Below, piece after piece: positions 23,204 to 36,235 of a DNA stretch of 64,000 bases. Within the stretch, counting starts at the first letter, position 1; each line of letters opens with the position of its first letter. This DNA is from Sphagnum magellanicum (Eukaryota > Streptophyta > Sphagnopsida > Sphagnales > Sphagnaceae). The stretch lies in NCBI GenBank assembly GCA_021904315.1, contig CM038918.1, forward strand, positions 13,345,349 through 13,409,348. The letters run 5' to 3'. The translations under genes and the position numbers were made by a program. The notes beneath the pieces are model-generated. The model was not told the DNA's origin and made no database searches. It saw only the letters and a program-made list of their open reading frames with translations.

Positions 23204-24830
23204 AATGCTCTGCCACGATCAGAAACCGTCAGGACTTGAGGAGCTGCTCCCATACACGGTCTACTGATCTCCCAGGGAGATCAGGTCCGTCTTTGGAGTT
23301 ACTTGGTTCCTTCAGTTCACAGCTGCTTTCTCCAAAGTACTATAGGATTCAAAGTGTTGGCTATAATCAATCGGCTGTATCTAGATAGGCTGCCATTGTT
23401 CAAGCTTTCATAATACCACCACCACCAACAACAACAACAACAAAACCCTCACAAAAATTCCTGCAAACGTCGGTGCAAAAACAAAGAAACAAGTTACTAG
23501 CCTGCTCAGGCATATCTTTCCACCACCACATCACCACTCATTGAGACACAGGACGTGTGAATTCTGGAGAGATGTATCACAATGAGTTTTTGTACAACTC
23601 CTTGTGTGCAATGTGAGAAAGCTCTCTAGATCATGGCATAATTGAACTCTCCCTGTGAGGCTGGCTCCCTGGAAGGAATGTTGCAAAACTCCCTGTGTTG
23701 CACAATTCCCTGTTACTTGAGTTTTTAGTCTATTCTTTGGAGGTAAAGTTAGACAATTTTCCCACAAGGAAATCATTCAAGAGCTCCTTGTTTATCTATC
23801 TTGCCCCCCATCTCAAAGCTGGATGGAATTTCTACATGATAATTAGGCTACTACGTACTTAGCATTTGGACATCATTGCTTTTCAGGCAACGCCTGCCTG
23901 CAACAACACACACCAAAACACAGTCCAGCTCCGCATCCCCCACTACTACCACTATTACTACTACTACTATATACTACTACATCATGATGAATATACCAAA
24001 CAAAAGCAGCCACTGTTTTGCTTGCTAGGTATCAACTATCATCTCCCAATCAATTCTGAAGCATCAATTATGGTAGAGCACAAGGGTGAGGGCATTACCA
24101 AAATGAGGGCCTGCACTATTTTGTTAAGACCCTCGGTTGGGTGTGTGCTTTGCGGAAAGTAAAGAGCAACCTTGCATTTCGTTTTCAATTTTTTCCTGTG
24201 GGTATCACGACAGGAAAGAAAACAATGCTGGGCTAATTTATGAAAACAGAATGCGTGCAGCTGGTCTTTACTGTCTTTCAAAACTCATGAAATTTGCATC
24301 TGTCGGTGCAATCAACCTATACTAGTTTATAACAATCCATATCTGGAGGTCCTTTACAAAATCACCACGACACATTATCTCTCTGGATTGCAGCTCTACT
24401 CATTCACACAACTTGCAGCTTCATCCACAACCGAGTTGTAAGAGGCATCCAGTAGAATGTGGTGCCCTCATGGTAGGTGTTGTTCGTTCATTCTAGGATT
24501 GCTACAGTAAATCCTCCAACCCACATTATTGATCATCATCAGCACTGCGCAGCAGCAACAACACTGTGTGTGGACACAGCACCAAATCCAGACACGCCAA
24601 ACAAAAGAAAAAAAGAAATTTGAACCCATCCATGGTCCCTACTAGCTAATCATGGTGGTTACCTCAAGTTGCTTTTTCTTTTTTTCTTACCTATCTACTA
24701 AAAGCCCACAAGCAGGTTGTTAGTAGGTAGGTAGTAAAACCAGTCTTTACATGTGTATAAACCATCTCCTTACCTAATAGTTACTATTTTCCTACCTACC
24801 TACTTATGCATGAGACTTATTTCTTATCAC
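23204..24830. other. upstream region of the GT47 gene and intergenic DNA
   Basis: The first few hundred bases must hold the promoter and 5' UTR of the minus-strand GT47 gene. Further right there are short CAA/ACC tracts (23413-23445), an ACT-rich microsatellite (23939-23984) and complementary GTAGGTAGGTAG and CCTACCTACCTAC blocks (24723-24803). No gene is visible. Confidence 0.5.
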
Positions 24831-24834
24831 AAAA

Positions 24835-25075
24835 CTTGGCATTTATATATTTAATGGGGAGTTTGACACACTCTTTTCATACCTTGGTGGTTTTGTATCA
24901 CTTGGCATTTATATTTATGAGGACTTTGCCACCCCCTTTCCATACCTTGGTGGTTTTCTAAGACTTTGCATTACATTGATGATGAGTTTGTCACCTTACA
25001 TATACATTTGTGAGGAGTTTACCACCCTCTTTCCATACCCTATTGGTTTTGTAAGACTTGGCATTTACATTTACA
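24835..25075. repeat. degenerate tandem repeat, unit about 65 bp, 3-4 copies
   Basis: Units start near 24835, 24901, 24964 and 25056 with cttggcattta or a variant, and include the block ctttccataccttggtggtt. The third copy is shortened. Confidence 0.8.
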
Positions 25076-25584
25076 TAGAGTACTCTGAGAAATTTGCAAT
25101 GCATTTGGAGCATCTTATATCGCATCAATTTCCCTCGTCGAAAATGGGAGGGATATTATGTGTATTATTATTATTAAATGCAAAGTTAGTGTGTCATTAA
25201 CACCTTTACTTGAGTCCTTCCCCCTTACCCCCTTGGATGTGGTCAAGGGGGAATCACATATTATCGTTCAACTTTTTCTCCCCTTAATCCTTAGTTTTAC
25301 CTTAATAGATTCCCCTTAATTTTAAGGCATCCCCCTTCTTCTAGCAACTCCTTTCCCATTCTCTTAGTTAGAGTTCCTTCTCATGTTTCTTGCCGACAAT
25401 AACCCTATTTCTTCTTCTAGCAATTCCTTTTATTTAGGTTTTGTCATGCCCGTATGCACGGCCTCATGCATGATGGCCGGTTACGGGCATGCCCGTCATA
25501 TCTTTTAGGGTTATTGTATGGTTGTAAGGTTATGAACGTTCTTAAGTGATTGTGCGCTATTAGGTTTAGGGTTTCAGCTTTTGG

Positions 25585-25600
25585 TGGCTGTATAAAAGGG
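25585..25600 (+). promoter_or_regulatory. TATA box of the retroelement promoter segment
   Basis: The string ctgtataaaagggcc lies about 1.3 kb before gag in a GC-richer segment (25440-25870). It is a typical plant LTR promoter TATA box and is followed by a plausible R/U5 region. Confidence 0.6.
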
Positions 25601-26043
25601 CCAAGCCCTTCCCTTATCCTTTAGTTTTTCTAGAATTCCTTTGTATGAGAGTTGCCTCCATAGTTCACTTGGATTTTCTAAATGCTCACGGTGGTTACTG
25701 CACGGCCACCATCTACATACACCTTCACTACTTCTTTGCAATTTATTTCAATTCTAGAAAAACTCAATTTCTGTGCTTCATGTTGAAAGCCACAGATCTT
25801 TGTTGCTTGTAAGTTCTTGAGTTTTTTTTAAAGTTATCGTTGCTACTGCTAGTGCTACTAGTGTTGTTACTGCCGGAGGGTGCTGGTGTTGCTGTTGCCG
25901 AAAGGAGTCAACGTTGCAAGAAGCAGCTTGCGTTAGGCCAACCACCAGAGTCGAGAAACAGGTTTCAAAGCTCTGCCTCTTTTCTTTTTCTTGCTCTCTT
26001 GAAACTGTCGAGTAAAAAAATAAAAATAAAAAACAAAAATTTT

Positions 26044-26726
26044 GGCCGCCTGCCATCGCTGTAGAACAACGTAGGGCCGCCTGCCGTTACCGTCAGCACT
26101 AGCCGTTGCGCCATCGCGTTACTTTTCGCCGTTGCTGTGAGCTTGCAATAGCGCCGCAGCGCTGCCACGACGCTTGCTTCAGCGTCGCAACGACGCGAAC
26201 TGAAGCAGCGCCGCAACGTTGCTGCAGTAACGCGAGCTACAGCAGCGTTGCTACGACGCTTGCTGCAACAGCGTCGTTGCGCTCTCGTGATAGGTGGTGC
26301 AGCAACAACATCGCAACGTTGGCGCGACGAGAGCTACAGAAACAGTGTCGTAGCGCTTTCGCAACGCGTGTTGCAACAGCGCTGCCGTGACGCGAGCTGC
26401 AGCAACGCGAGCTTGCATCGCTGTAGCTCCAGTTGCCTAGCCATCGCCGTAGTGTTACGTTGCGAAGAGCTGCGTCGCTGCCCGCCATCGCCGCAGCGAC
26501 GGCTAAGCTCTGCACGTCCGACGTAAGTCAGACTTTCGTCCCTGGACTTCCGTCCACAGATTTCCGCCCAGCGCCTTGCGTTTTGCCATCCTGTCATCCT
26601 ACGTCCTGCCGTCCCTACGCCCTGATGTCCTACGTCCTGCCGCATGTTGTCCTACGTCCTGCCTCCCTATTGCCCTACGTCTTGCCGCCCTGATGTCTTA
26701 CGTCCTGTCATCTTATGTCCTGCCTT
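26044..26726 (+). repeat. CpG-rich, self-complementary leader with short tandem repeats
   Basis: Between the promoter segment and gag. Positions 26044-26520 are built from shuffled GCAACG/CGTTGC, GCTGCAG and CGACGC words with many CG dinucleotides, and could fold extensively. Positions 26590-26726 repeat a motif near CCTACGTCCTGCC about seven times at irregular 15-25-bp spacing. Long frames on both strands here (86-103 codons) reflect the simple composition, not genes. Confidence 0.7.
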
Positions 26727-29700
26727 TTTCATCCAACATCTATTTGACTTCCGTGCAATATTTGTGTGTCGCGGGTTATTCCCAACAACGCACATTATTC
26801 TTCAAATTGTACGTTGTGTTAGAATTTTGTAGTTAGTGTTGTGTACTATCATAGCATTTTAGGGCATGGGACAACACCATGTCCTCGGATGATGAAAACA
26901 GTACCGCTAGGCCAGAGCCCAGGTATCAGCTACGGAGTAACACACAATCCTTTGAGCCAATTTCTTTAAACTCACGATCTTCACGACGGTACCATCAAGC
27001 ATCCACAGCACCACCGTCATCTAGTACAACTACTACCAGGAATTCAGGCTCTGGTTACATTACATCAACGGTACATCAGAGTCCATTTGGAGGGGCTCAT
27101 CAGTGGACTACGCCTGTTGCTACACCTACTTTCGCACCATCACCGTATACTCCGTTGCAAGCTGTGACTTCAGCACCCATATACACTATGGAGGTGAGCA
27201 GTTCCTCTGGGAAAATTGAAAAATTCAGCGGAAGGCCAGGTACTATTTCTTTGAGGGAATTCAAGGCAACCTTCTCAACTATGGTTTGTGAATTGGAGGT
27301 CAAGTATGACGCTAATTACATCGAGGCATTTGCATTCAAACAATTGGTTCGTTATGTGCATTATGAGGCACTAGATGTCTACGAGCAACATTCTGCAAGG
27401 ATTTTGGGTGTCACCCAGATTCCCAATCCAGCGTACGCCATAGCCATCGCCACCGCCTCTCAAGCTGCATTGCAAGCTGCAATTGCACATCACAGGACTG
27501 TGCTGAATAATCCAGACCTAGTACCTACCTCAGTAAACCTTTCTCCTCAACAACTCATTGCTGCTACTACAAACATTCTTCCCACAAGTGATGCGCCAGC
27601 TTTTGCTGATCCAGTGGGGGAATTCTTTCGAATTCTTGAGCTGGAATTTCCAGTCAAAAGTTCTGAAAAAATTCTGTAGCTTGCCACCTTCTCTCGACAG
27701 AAGGATGAAACCCTCAAGATGCTTTACAGGAGGCTTCTCAAACTCAAAGAGGACACCCAAAGCATCACCGACTTGGAAGCTACCCACCGGTATCTTCGTT
27801 CGTTGGAAGGTACTCCAACACTCCACGCGCAGGTTTTGCAACGGGTCTTTGCAGAATTTGAAGATTCATACATTTTGCTGGATGCGTACAACATTTCTGA
27901 AAAGTTGGAACTAGCTCATGCACACTATGAGGCCAGTACTATGAGGCCTCCATCACGTTCAAGGCCTCAGCCTACACAAGCTGCGCCAACTAGATCATCA
28001 CATTCTTCTTCAAGTACTAAAGCAGTGCACACGGCTACACCCATCCTACCTTCTTGCAACTACTGTGGCAATCCTACCCACAAAGCTAGTGAGTGCAACA
28101 TTCCTTCTGAAGATCTCTTTTGTGATTATTGTGGAAAAGAGGGACATCAGGAATCTGTCTGTTTTGCCAAGTTCCCAGAGCGGAAGCAACTCCGATTACA
28201 ACGGCAAAATCTGCCAACATCTTCCGCTGTCCCTCAACCAAAAGCCAAGGCACCTCAGCCTTCCACTCAAGCTTTGCCCACCAAGGGTAATTCCAACAAG
28301 AATGCTAAGAAGAAGGAGCACAATGCTGACAAGAGGGAGGTGCTTCAAGCCCATGCAATTCAAGTTCAGACTTTACAAAATGAACTCGAATCATTGAGGG
28401 CTCAACTTGCTAATCTAAAAGGCAAGTCCTCCCAACCAGCTAGTCATGCCCAACCTGTACAAAGTTCAGGATCACGAGAGGGACCTCCTAGGTCGTTCTA
28501 TGGCCTTCCACACGATGCCATGGTTGGGGAGTATGTTCTTTCCACTCCACGCAATTCTAGTCTCACACCAGAATTGGCTACTTCTTTTTGCCCTTCCTAT
28601 GTCGCGGCACAAGAAGCTAGTGTGGCACCCAGAGTTTCTGCCACTAAACAGGTAATTCAGACTGATGGACTTGCATCTGGTTCAAGTCCTATTACCAGGG
28701 CTAGAGGAGCTCGAGCAGTCATGCCACAATCTTTTCGTCCTCTCAACATGGAAGAAGAACGCACCTTGTTGGCGAGGGGGGAGGAGACTACTACACCACA
28801 AGCTGTTAGGGCATCAAATTCTCGTGTCCCAGGAGTACATGTACATAAGGAAAACACACAATTTTCCACTGATCAGCTTATGGAATGCCAACTTCAAATG
28901 CATGAAGTGGCGCAAAAGCTTGTAAGTACACCAATGTTTAGTTTTCAAGATTTGAAGCTAAACACCAAGGACATAATTGCAATCTTAGAGGATACCTTGA
29001 ACATTACATTAGGTCCTTTACCAATCCTTGATCCACATGCTACAGAGGTCCCATCCAACACCTTGGAGAGACATTCGATTGGCTCACATGTTGCAGATGG
29101 CGTTCGTAATCTGGGCAATAGTTCTAGCATGGCTAAACTAATAGGCTTTCCTACCTCTGATTCTACATTCACATATTAGAAGGGAGTTTAGAACACTTCA
29201 CTTGTGGATTTGTTACTCAGCAAAGGTGTTGTGGATAGCCATTCTCTCCACAAAGTCTCTCACTCATTTCCGAAGGTGGTGCCTAGTGAGAGAACTTCCA
29301 TCGCCACCGGAGTTGCCATTGTCGACAATACTAGGTCAACAATCCAAGTGGGAGGACATACACCTAGAGTGGTACTTCTTGACATAGGTGCCCAACCAGT
29401 GATTCTTGGAGTTCAATTCGCCAAGAAAATGGGCATGCTTGACTCCAAACTACGAAAATCTATGTGGCAGATTCGCACCGCTAGTGGGAGCGTAGAGGAG
29501 GTACTTGGGGAAAGCTCGGATTTGATTGCACTTAAGTTCAATGAAGGTACAGATCAAGAGCTTTGTTTACAAGTCAGATGTTTAGTCACCAATGCCACAA
29601 GTTATGATGTGCTCATCGGGCAAGAGGCCCTGTTTCCACCAGGTTTCACAATTGATAACTAGTTTGAACATGCATATTACCGAGTGGATTGGGAGACTGA

Positions 29701-30029
29701 TGGCCACCACCTGGGATACATACCCCTTGATTTACATGGGAACCATAGTCCTATGGCTCACCATTGTATGCTCAAGGAAGCACACACCATTTCCTACATC
29801 CAACAAGCTAGCCACGAATGGATAGAGGGAGATGAGGAGGAGATAGCTTACGCTCAAGCTACTGAAAGCTTGAAGGAGGTTCCTACTGACATTCAACATG
29901 GACCAGAGGTTTTACAAAGGTTCAAAGTAGCTCACAAGCCTTTGGTCAAAGCTTTGTCTAGTTTTGAGAGCATGGAGAGCCATGGCGAACTGATTAAGCC
30001 ATTACTTCGTCAGCTAATCACCTGGACAC

Positions 30030-31000
30030 CACCTAAGGAAGGGATTACATTACTAGAGCTCTTTGGTGGTATTGGTACAGGTCTCGAAGCCCTACTACAG
30101 TCAGGGATGGTGGTTCGGAGGTATTTCTACGTAGACATTGATCCTATTGCAAGGCAAGTGGCGGCATCAAGAATGAAAGAATTCACAACAAGATTTCCGC
30201 AACAATTTGCAACCACCGCATGGAAGGCTAGTTTCACATTTTTGCCCTCTGACATATAACTAATTCAGAAGAAGCATATGGAATTACTTGGCCCTGTCGA
30301 CCTCATCATTTCAGGTTAGGAGTGTCAAGGATTTTCAGCGGCTGGATTTGGAAAAGGCTTGAGTGACACAAGATTTGGTCTTTTCACGGACATGGTACAA
30401 TTAATCACCTGGGCTCAATCCATTTCTCCTACACTTGGTTATGTAATTGAGAACATTCCTTCTCAGCTTGATCAGAGGGAGAAAGTCCAGGAGCATTACA
30501 CACTGGTTAAGCATTACCTTGGAGAGCTGCTCTTACTTGATGCGGCACAATGCGGTTCCTATGCGCACCGGCTGCGTAATTGGTGGACCAACTTGGCACC
30601 ACTCTCAGTTCTGCAACTAGCTCTGAAATACACTATCAAAGACCCCAACCTGCAGGTTTCTCACATATTGGATGATCAAAGTTCTTGCCAACCAATTACA
30701 AGGCAAAAAAAACTTCCTTGGTTTCCTACGAACACAATAGGAAAACCAAGAGGTGCTTGGCCCACCTTTGTCTCCTTCCCAAGAGCACACGCCATTCAAG
30801 GAGATGGGCCAGGCCTAGTGTATCGTCATGCTTCAGCCACTTGGGATGAACCAAGCCCAGAAGAAAGAGAAAGGGCTATGGGGTTCCAAGCTAGCACTAC
30901 TAGTCACACTAAGGTGACTAGATTGGAGCGTAATGCTCTACTAGGGAGAAGCATGGACCTGAACTCCCTTACATGGTTGTTGGTAACTTGTGTACTCTTT
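30030..31000 (+). mobile_element. cytosine-5 DNA methyltransferase domain within the Ty3 element
   Basis: Conserved C5-MTase motifs occur in the canonical order: motif I LLELFGGIGTGLEALL (near 30050), motif II region YFYVDIDPIARQ (30122), motif IV region CQGFSAAGFGKG (30325), motif VI GYVIENIPSQ (30440), motif VIII region QCGSYAHRLRNWW (30550), motif IX PSPEERERAMGFQ (30855) and motif X ALLGRSMDLNSL (30934). The domain lies between protease and RT, so it would have been made as part of the pol polyprotein. Part of an inactive fossil. Confidence 0.85.
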
Positions 31001-34000
31001 CAAATGTACATAACACCAACACTAGTTCAATCAACTTGCAATTCTAGTGATGCAACCACATGGCACCTCGACCAAGTACACTTGCCTATCTTCAACACTC
31101 TACATTTCACTCTCAGTGTTGGGGGGGAGGAGGTACCATGTAATTTGACTCAAGTTGTGTCTAATACACCTGGAGGTGCATCAGCTTCTGGAGAAACAAT
31201 CACAACCTTTTACGAATCTACGCAGTTGGATAGTGGAGAACCCAATACACCAGGTTCTTCAAACACACTTTCCAACTCCATTCCAAGTGTTTCCAACTAC
31301 CCTTTCATTATGGGGAACCAACTCACTAAGAAGGAAAGAAACCAAGTCACAAACTTGCTAATTAAGTATGAGAATGTGTTTGCATTCTCAATGAAAGACT
31401 TAGGTAGGTGTAAGACCATGCAGTTTACTATAGACCTTACAGATGAGACACCCGTCTATCGAAGGAGGCATAGGTTGACCAAACATGAATGGGAACTGGT
31501 AGATGAAAGATGCAAAGAGCTCCATGAGGCCGGTCTCATTCAGCCATCAAGTTCTAATTTTGCAGCCGCTATAGTAATGCCAGCAAAGAAAGATTCAGCT
31601 GGATTATGAACTGAGAAAAGGATGTGCGGGGATTATAGGCCTTTGAACCTAATTACACCACAGGATAGGTACCCCATGCCCATCCTTGAAAAATTGTTTG
31701 ATAGCATTGGAGATTCAAACATCTTCACAATTGTGGATCTGAGGCAAGGTTTCAACCAGATTGTGCTGGCTGAGAAGGATCGCAAGAAAACAACATTCCA
31801 TGGAAGCAACAAGTTATGGGAATGGCTTGTGATGCCTTTTGGATTGAAGAATGCACCTGTCTCCTTTCAACGAGTCATGGACCAGGTTCTTGAAGGGGCA
31901 GATTTCTTGAAGTGTTACATAGATGACATCCTAGTGCATAGCAAAGGACTCCTGCAGCATTTAGCTCATCTTGAGAAGTTATTCAAGAGGCTCCACGAAG
32001 TCAATATGAAGATCCATCCTAAAAAGTGTGAGTTTGCTGTCACCTCAGTAATCTACCTTGGACATAGAATTTTGCCAAATGGTACCATGGCTCATTGGGC
32101 CAAAGTGGTAGCCATTTTGGAGATGCCCAATCCTACTAATGTTCACACGTTGAAGAGCTTCATCGGACTATGCGATTACTACAGAATTTATGTCCAAGAT
32201 TTTAGTACTATTGCTCATCCTCTCTATGCATTGTTAAAAAAGGATGTTGCTTGGACATGGAGTGATGAAGCTCATGAAGCTTTCAACACACTCAAGGAAA
32301 AGCTTTTAGAGTTCCCCATTCTGAGAAGACCTGATTTTAACAAGGTTTTCATTCTACACACTGACTGGAGTGCTCTTAGTATTGGAGCTATTCTTGGCCA
32401 ACTTGATGAGGAAGGCAAGGAATATGTTATCGCCTATGCATCTTGAAGCAACAATAAGGCTGAGAGCAACTACTCCTCATACGAGGGGGAGTGCCTTGCT
32501 GTTGTATGGGCCGTCATACATTTCAGGCCTTATCTTTATGGCACCAATTTCACTTTGTATACCGACCACCAGCCTATCAAGTGGTTAATGACCAATGATA
32601 AGCTTATTGGTAAGTTAGCTCGTTGGGCGCTTATACTTCAAGAGTATGAGTTCAAGGTTATTCACCGACCTGGTATTACACATTAGAATGCGGATACCAT
32701 GTCACGAAGACCCCTCATTACCTCTGAAGATTTTTCAGAAGCCAGGCAAGATTTTGACCAGATTGCAACAGTACCTGTATCTGAGGCATCTAGTTATCTT
32801 GCACTACTGCAATGCAACTTGGTTGAGCAGCCCATTCTCGATATATGGGAGGACTTGGACACTCTGAGGTTTCTTCAACATGGGGAATACCCTCCTCAAG
32901 TTACGTCAAGTCAGCGAGATCGCATACAACAGCGGTCCAAACGCTATTCATGGAGGGACAATCACCTCGTCCGATGCTTACCACAAGGCGACAAAGTGGT
33001 TCCACCACCACATGAACGACATGGTCTTATTCAAAAGGTGCACTTGGAGCTTGGACACTTTGGAGTTAAGCGTACTTATAGCCTTCTCGCTCCTCATTAC
33101 CATTGGAGAGGTATGTATGCTCAAGTCCGAGACATCATTGCTAGGTGTGAACAATGTGATAGAGTGAGAAGTTCTTTCTCCTTTCGACAGCTCACGCTTT
33201 CTCCACTCCCTATTCAGGGCATGTTCTATCGTTGGTCATGTGATTTAGCTGGAGAGTTACCACAAACCTCTAGGGGTAATGTTTACATCATGATTATGAT
33301 TGAACATTTTTCAAAGTGGGTTGAGCTTGTAGTGCTACCATACAAGTCATCACACAGCACCAGTCAGGCTTTCTTACAACAGGTTCTAAGTAGATTTGGG
33401 GCTTGTGCTGAGTGCCTTACTGATCAATGATTAGAATTCAGGGGAGAATTCCAAGACCTACTTGACCATGCTCTCATTGACCATCATCGGACTTCAAGAG
33501 ATCATCCCCAAGCTAATGGCCTTGCAGAAAGGATGGTTCAAACGTGCAAGAAAGGACTTCGGAAGATTTGTCTCACTAAGAACAAAGAGGATTGGGACCT
33601 GGCCCTCCCTTACATCGCCATGGGTTACAGGATGTCCAAACACGCTTCTTTATCTCATTTCTCTCCTTACTTTTTACTTTTCGGGAGACACCCCATTCCA
33701 CCCTCTTCCATTACTGCTCAAATGGACCAGGTTGTGGACTTGGATTCCCCAGCCACTTGGGCTAGAGTCATTGCAGAAAGGGCTACTCTATTCAGGAGGG
33801 TTATGCCCATGGCCATGGAAAACTTGTCCATTGCACAACATCGAGACACCTTACGGTATGCACACACACGAGGTGGCAGTTACAAACTTAAGGTGAGACA
33901 ATTTGATGTTGGTGATTTTGTGTATCTTCAGCGACAACCCAATGATACTTTAGACACTTCTTCCGGTCGCACTATTTTGAGGATTAAGGCAATCAGGCCT

Positions 34001-34129
34001 TCAGGTGTGTTGGAGTTACAAAGAGCTGACGGACGCACAATTCGTGATCATTCCAAAAATTGTGCGCCCTGCCACTTGCCGAACTTGGATCCTACCATCA
34101 TCACATCGACTTGGATTCCTCCACTTGAT

Positions 34130-34290
34130 TATCCATGTCAAGTATGTCAGAGGACGGACGATGCTGATTAGATGCTACTTTGTGACAACTGTAATGGTGG
34201 ATACCATCTCTTCTGCCTCAGGACGGAGCTCACTCAAGTTCCCGTCGGCAATTGGTACTGTTCATCATGTTCTCCTACAGCACCTTGATT
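34130..34290 (+). mobile_element. PHD finger at the end of the Ty3 element's coding region
   Basis: After the integrase tail comes CQVCQRTDDAD, then MLLCDNCNGGYHLFCL and VPVGNWYCSSC. This is the C4HC3 zinc-ligand pattern with the usual spacing and the Trp two residues before the last Cys pair. PHD fingers typically read histone H3 tails, so a role in integration targeting is plausible inference. Confidence 0.85.
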
Positions 34291-34328
34291 CCTATTGAGA
34301 CCATGGCACGCTTTTCCCAGCTCAGGTC

Positions 34329-34342
34329 TGGGGGGGGGGGGG
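34329..34342 (+). other. polypurine tract of the Ty3 element
   Basis: Fourteen consecutive G residues directly after the coding region and just before 'atacatgag', at the place where a polypurine tract primes plus-strand synthesis. The homopolymer length may be affected by assembly error. Confidence 0.5.
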
Positions 34343-34745
34343 ATACATGAGAATTTCATCTCAGCCTCCCTTGTGCATTGTGTATATATGTGTGTGCATG
34401 CATCTCTTTGATTAGTTTCTACCTTTAATTGGTTTTAGGCTGTTTGTTTAGTAGAGTTTCCTGCGGATTCACACTTTTATGACACTGTATGTCACGACAC
34501 TACACGTCACGACAGTTTTTTAGTTATAATTTCTTTTTTCCTAGTTGTTATGGGCAATGTACCTTTCTTTTTCTACTAGCTCCTTTCTTAATTCAATTAA
34601 CCAACTACAACCCTAATCTAGTCATACACCTTCCACCCGAGTGGGTGGGGGACATTCCCAAAATGTGGGGTTGGACTTGGCTATTGCCTCATCTTATACC
34701 TTTATTTTGAGAATGCCCCTATCCTAGAGCTTTAATTTACACAAG

Positions 34746-36235
34746 AAACTTGGAATGGGAAAATTCTAAAAAGAACAAACTAAATCTAAAACTCTATCTA
34801 AACTCATCACTTAAAAAAAATTTCAAATTCTAAGAACCTTACAAAAGTGGAAAGTCCCCTTCCTAATCAAATTGGGATCTACCCCAAATGGAAGAAGGTT
34901 CATTTATATTTTGAAATGTCACATTTCACCAAGAGAGATGACTAAAAAATGCGTGGAATTTTTTGGAAGGTTTTTTACATTTTTTATCATCATGTTTTTT
35001 TTTCAATGAAGATGTTTGGTGCATTTGTGTTTCACCTAAGGCAAATCATAATTCTTTTCAACTTTTCCCAATAATGGTCAAAGCAGTGCACCAGATTTAA
35101 CAATCATCATGTGTATCTTTCTCCTTTCCATCATTTACCATCTGTTAATACAAATTGAATGTGGATGCTTTGGGAATGAAAATCGTGTCACCCATCTATT
35201 TGCTAAAGGTTTGAAATTTAAGTTTCAGAATGAAGGATTTTGTTGTTGAATATCTTGTGAGTAAAATAAGGATAAAGCTACCATAATTTCACCTCATGGA
35301 TACCTCATGTGGAGGGTTAATAGATTTCACCTCTTGAAATGAACATTTGAAGTGTGCATCAATAACATTTTGTTGCCTTTGTCTATATATGACATAAGGT
35401 TCAATTTTGTTCATTTGATAGCCCTTGTATCCTTACTATCTATCTCACATGAACACATTCCAGCTTTCAAAATGCATTGCAACTATTTTAAAAATGATTC
35501 AAATATATACATATCAAATTTGATCATCAACATCACCCACTTCTTCAACCCACTCACAACCTACCCATTTTGAGATCGTAAAAGTAGCCACAAATGGATG
35601 ATAAACAAAACAAAACCAACTAAAAGAAAACGCATCAGAACTTGTGGGATGTTATGATCAACTTAGCCATAACACCTGTGGCAATGCAGATGGAGCAACA
35701 ACAAACAAATTGCCAAGAAGAGGGAAAACAAAAATGTTCAAATGTATTGAATCTTGCATCAATCCACTTCTTTAGCTTGGCCAGAGCCCCTTTGATAGCA
35801 AAGATGGCAAGAATAGCAATAAACAAAAGGAGGATGAAAAAAAAGACATAAAAAGTCTATGGAAGCTTGAGCCAACTAATTTTTCTAAGTTCAACCACAA
35901 CCTCTTTTGGTAATAGAAATGATAAGATGGGGAAAATAAACCAAAAAAATATTCAAGTTTTGTGATAACTTGTGCCCACTTCCTAGCCACAACCTCTTCC
36001 ACAATAGAATAACAACACTAGCAATGACTCCATTTGAATAAAATTGGCATACCTAGATAATATTTTAGGTACACTTGCATTAATGAATTTTTTTTAAAAA
36101 TTGGAATTTTTTTTTTAATCATGTATATCAAATGGCTACAAGAGAGACTTATGGATGAGTATTACTTGTAAAAATATCACAAGAGCATCATATAAAGGTC
36201 TTAGCAAATTTGCACATAAATGTAAAGCCACATGG
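34746..36235. other. AT-rich intergenic DNA
   Basis: No recognisable coding, RNA or repeat feature. Short frames here have no family resemblance. Confidence 0.5.

Larger units (their letters stand above)
25140..34745 (+). mobile_element. Ty3/gypsy retrotransposon carrying a DNA methyltransferase and a PHD finger
   Basis: Parts in order on the plus strand: a promoter-like segment with a TATA box (25588); a CpG-rich leader; gag (26879-29179) with two CCHC zinc knuckles (28053-28175); protease (about 29200-29660); a cytosine-5 DNA methyltransferase domain (about 30030-31000); reverse transcriptase (about 31310-32240, including CYIDDILVHSKG); RNase H (to about 32690); integrase with its zinc-binding region (33010-33170) and core (33230-33700); a chromo-like tail; a PHD finger (34130-34290); and a poly-G polypurine tract (34329-34342). 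Coding parts are broken in roughly eight to ten places, far fewer than in the other fossils here, so it is a comparatively young dead copy. The 34343-34745 stretch may be a partial 3' LTR, but I could not pair it by eye with a 5' LTR, so both outer borders are approximate. Confidence 0.85.

Noticed and set aside
26106-26832. several 60-103-codon frames on both strands
   Set aside because: They arise from the CpG-rich, low-complexity leader of the Ty3 element; all frames are Ala/Arg/Cys-rich in a way dictated by base composition.
25142-34745. a matched LTR pair for the methyltransferase-carrying element
   Set aside because: The sequence after the poly-G tract (34343 on) and the promoter-like stretch (25142-25870) could not be aligned by eye, so no LTR pair or age from LTR divergence is claimed.
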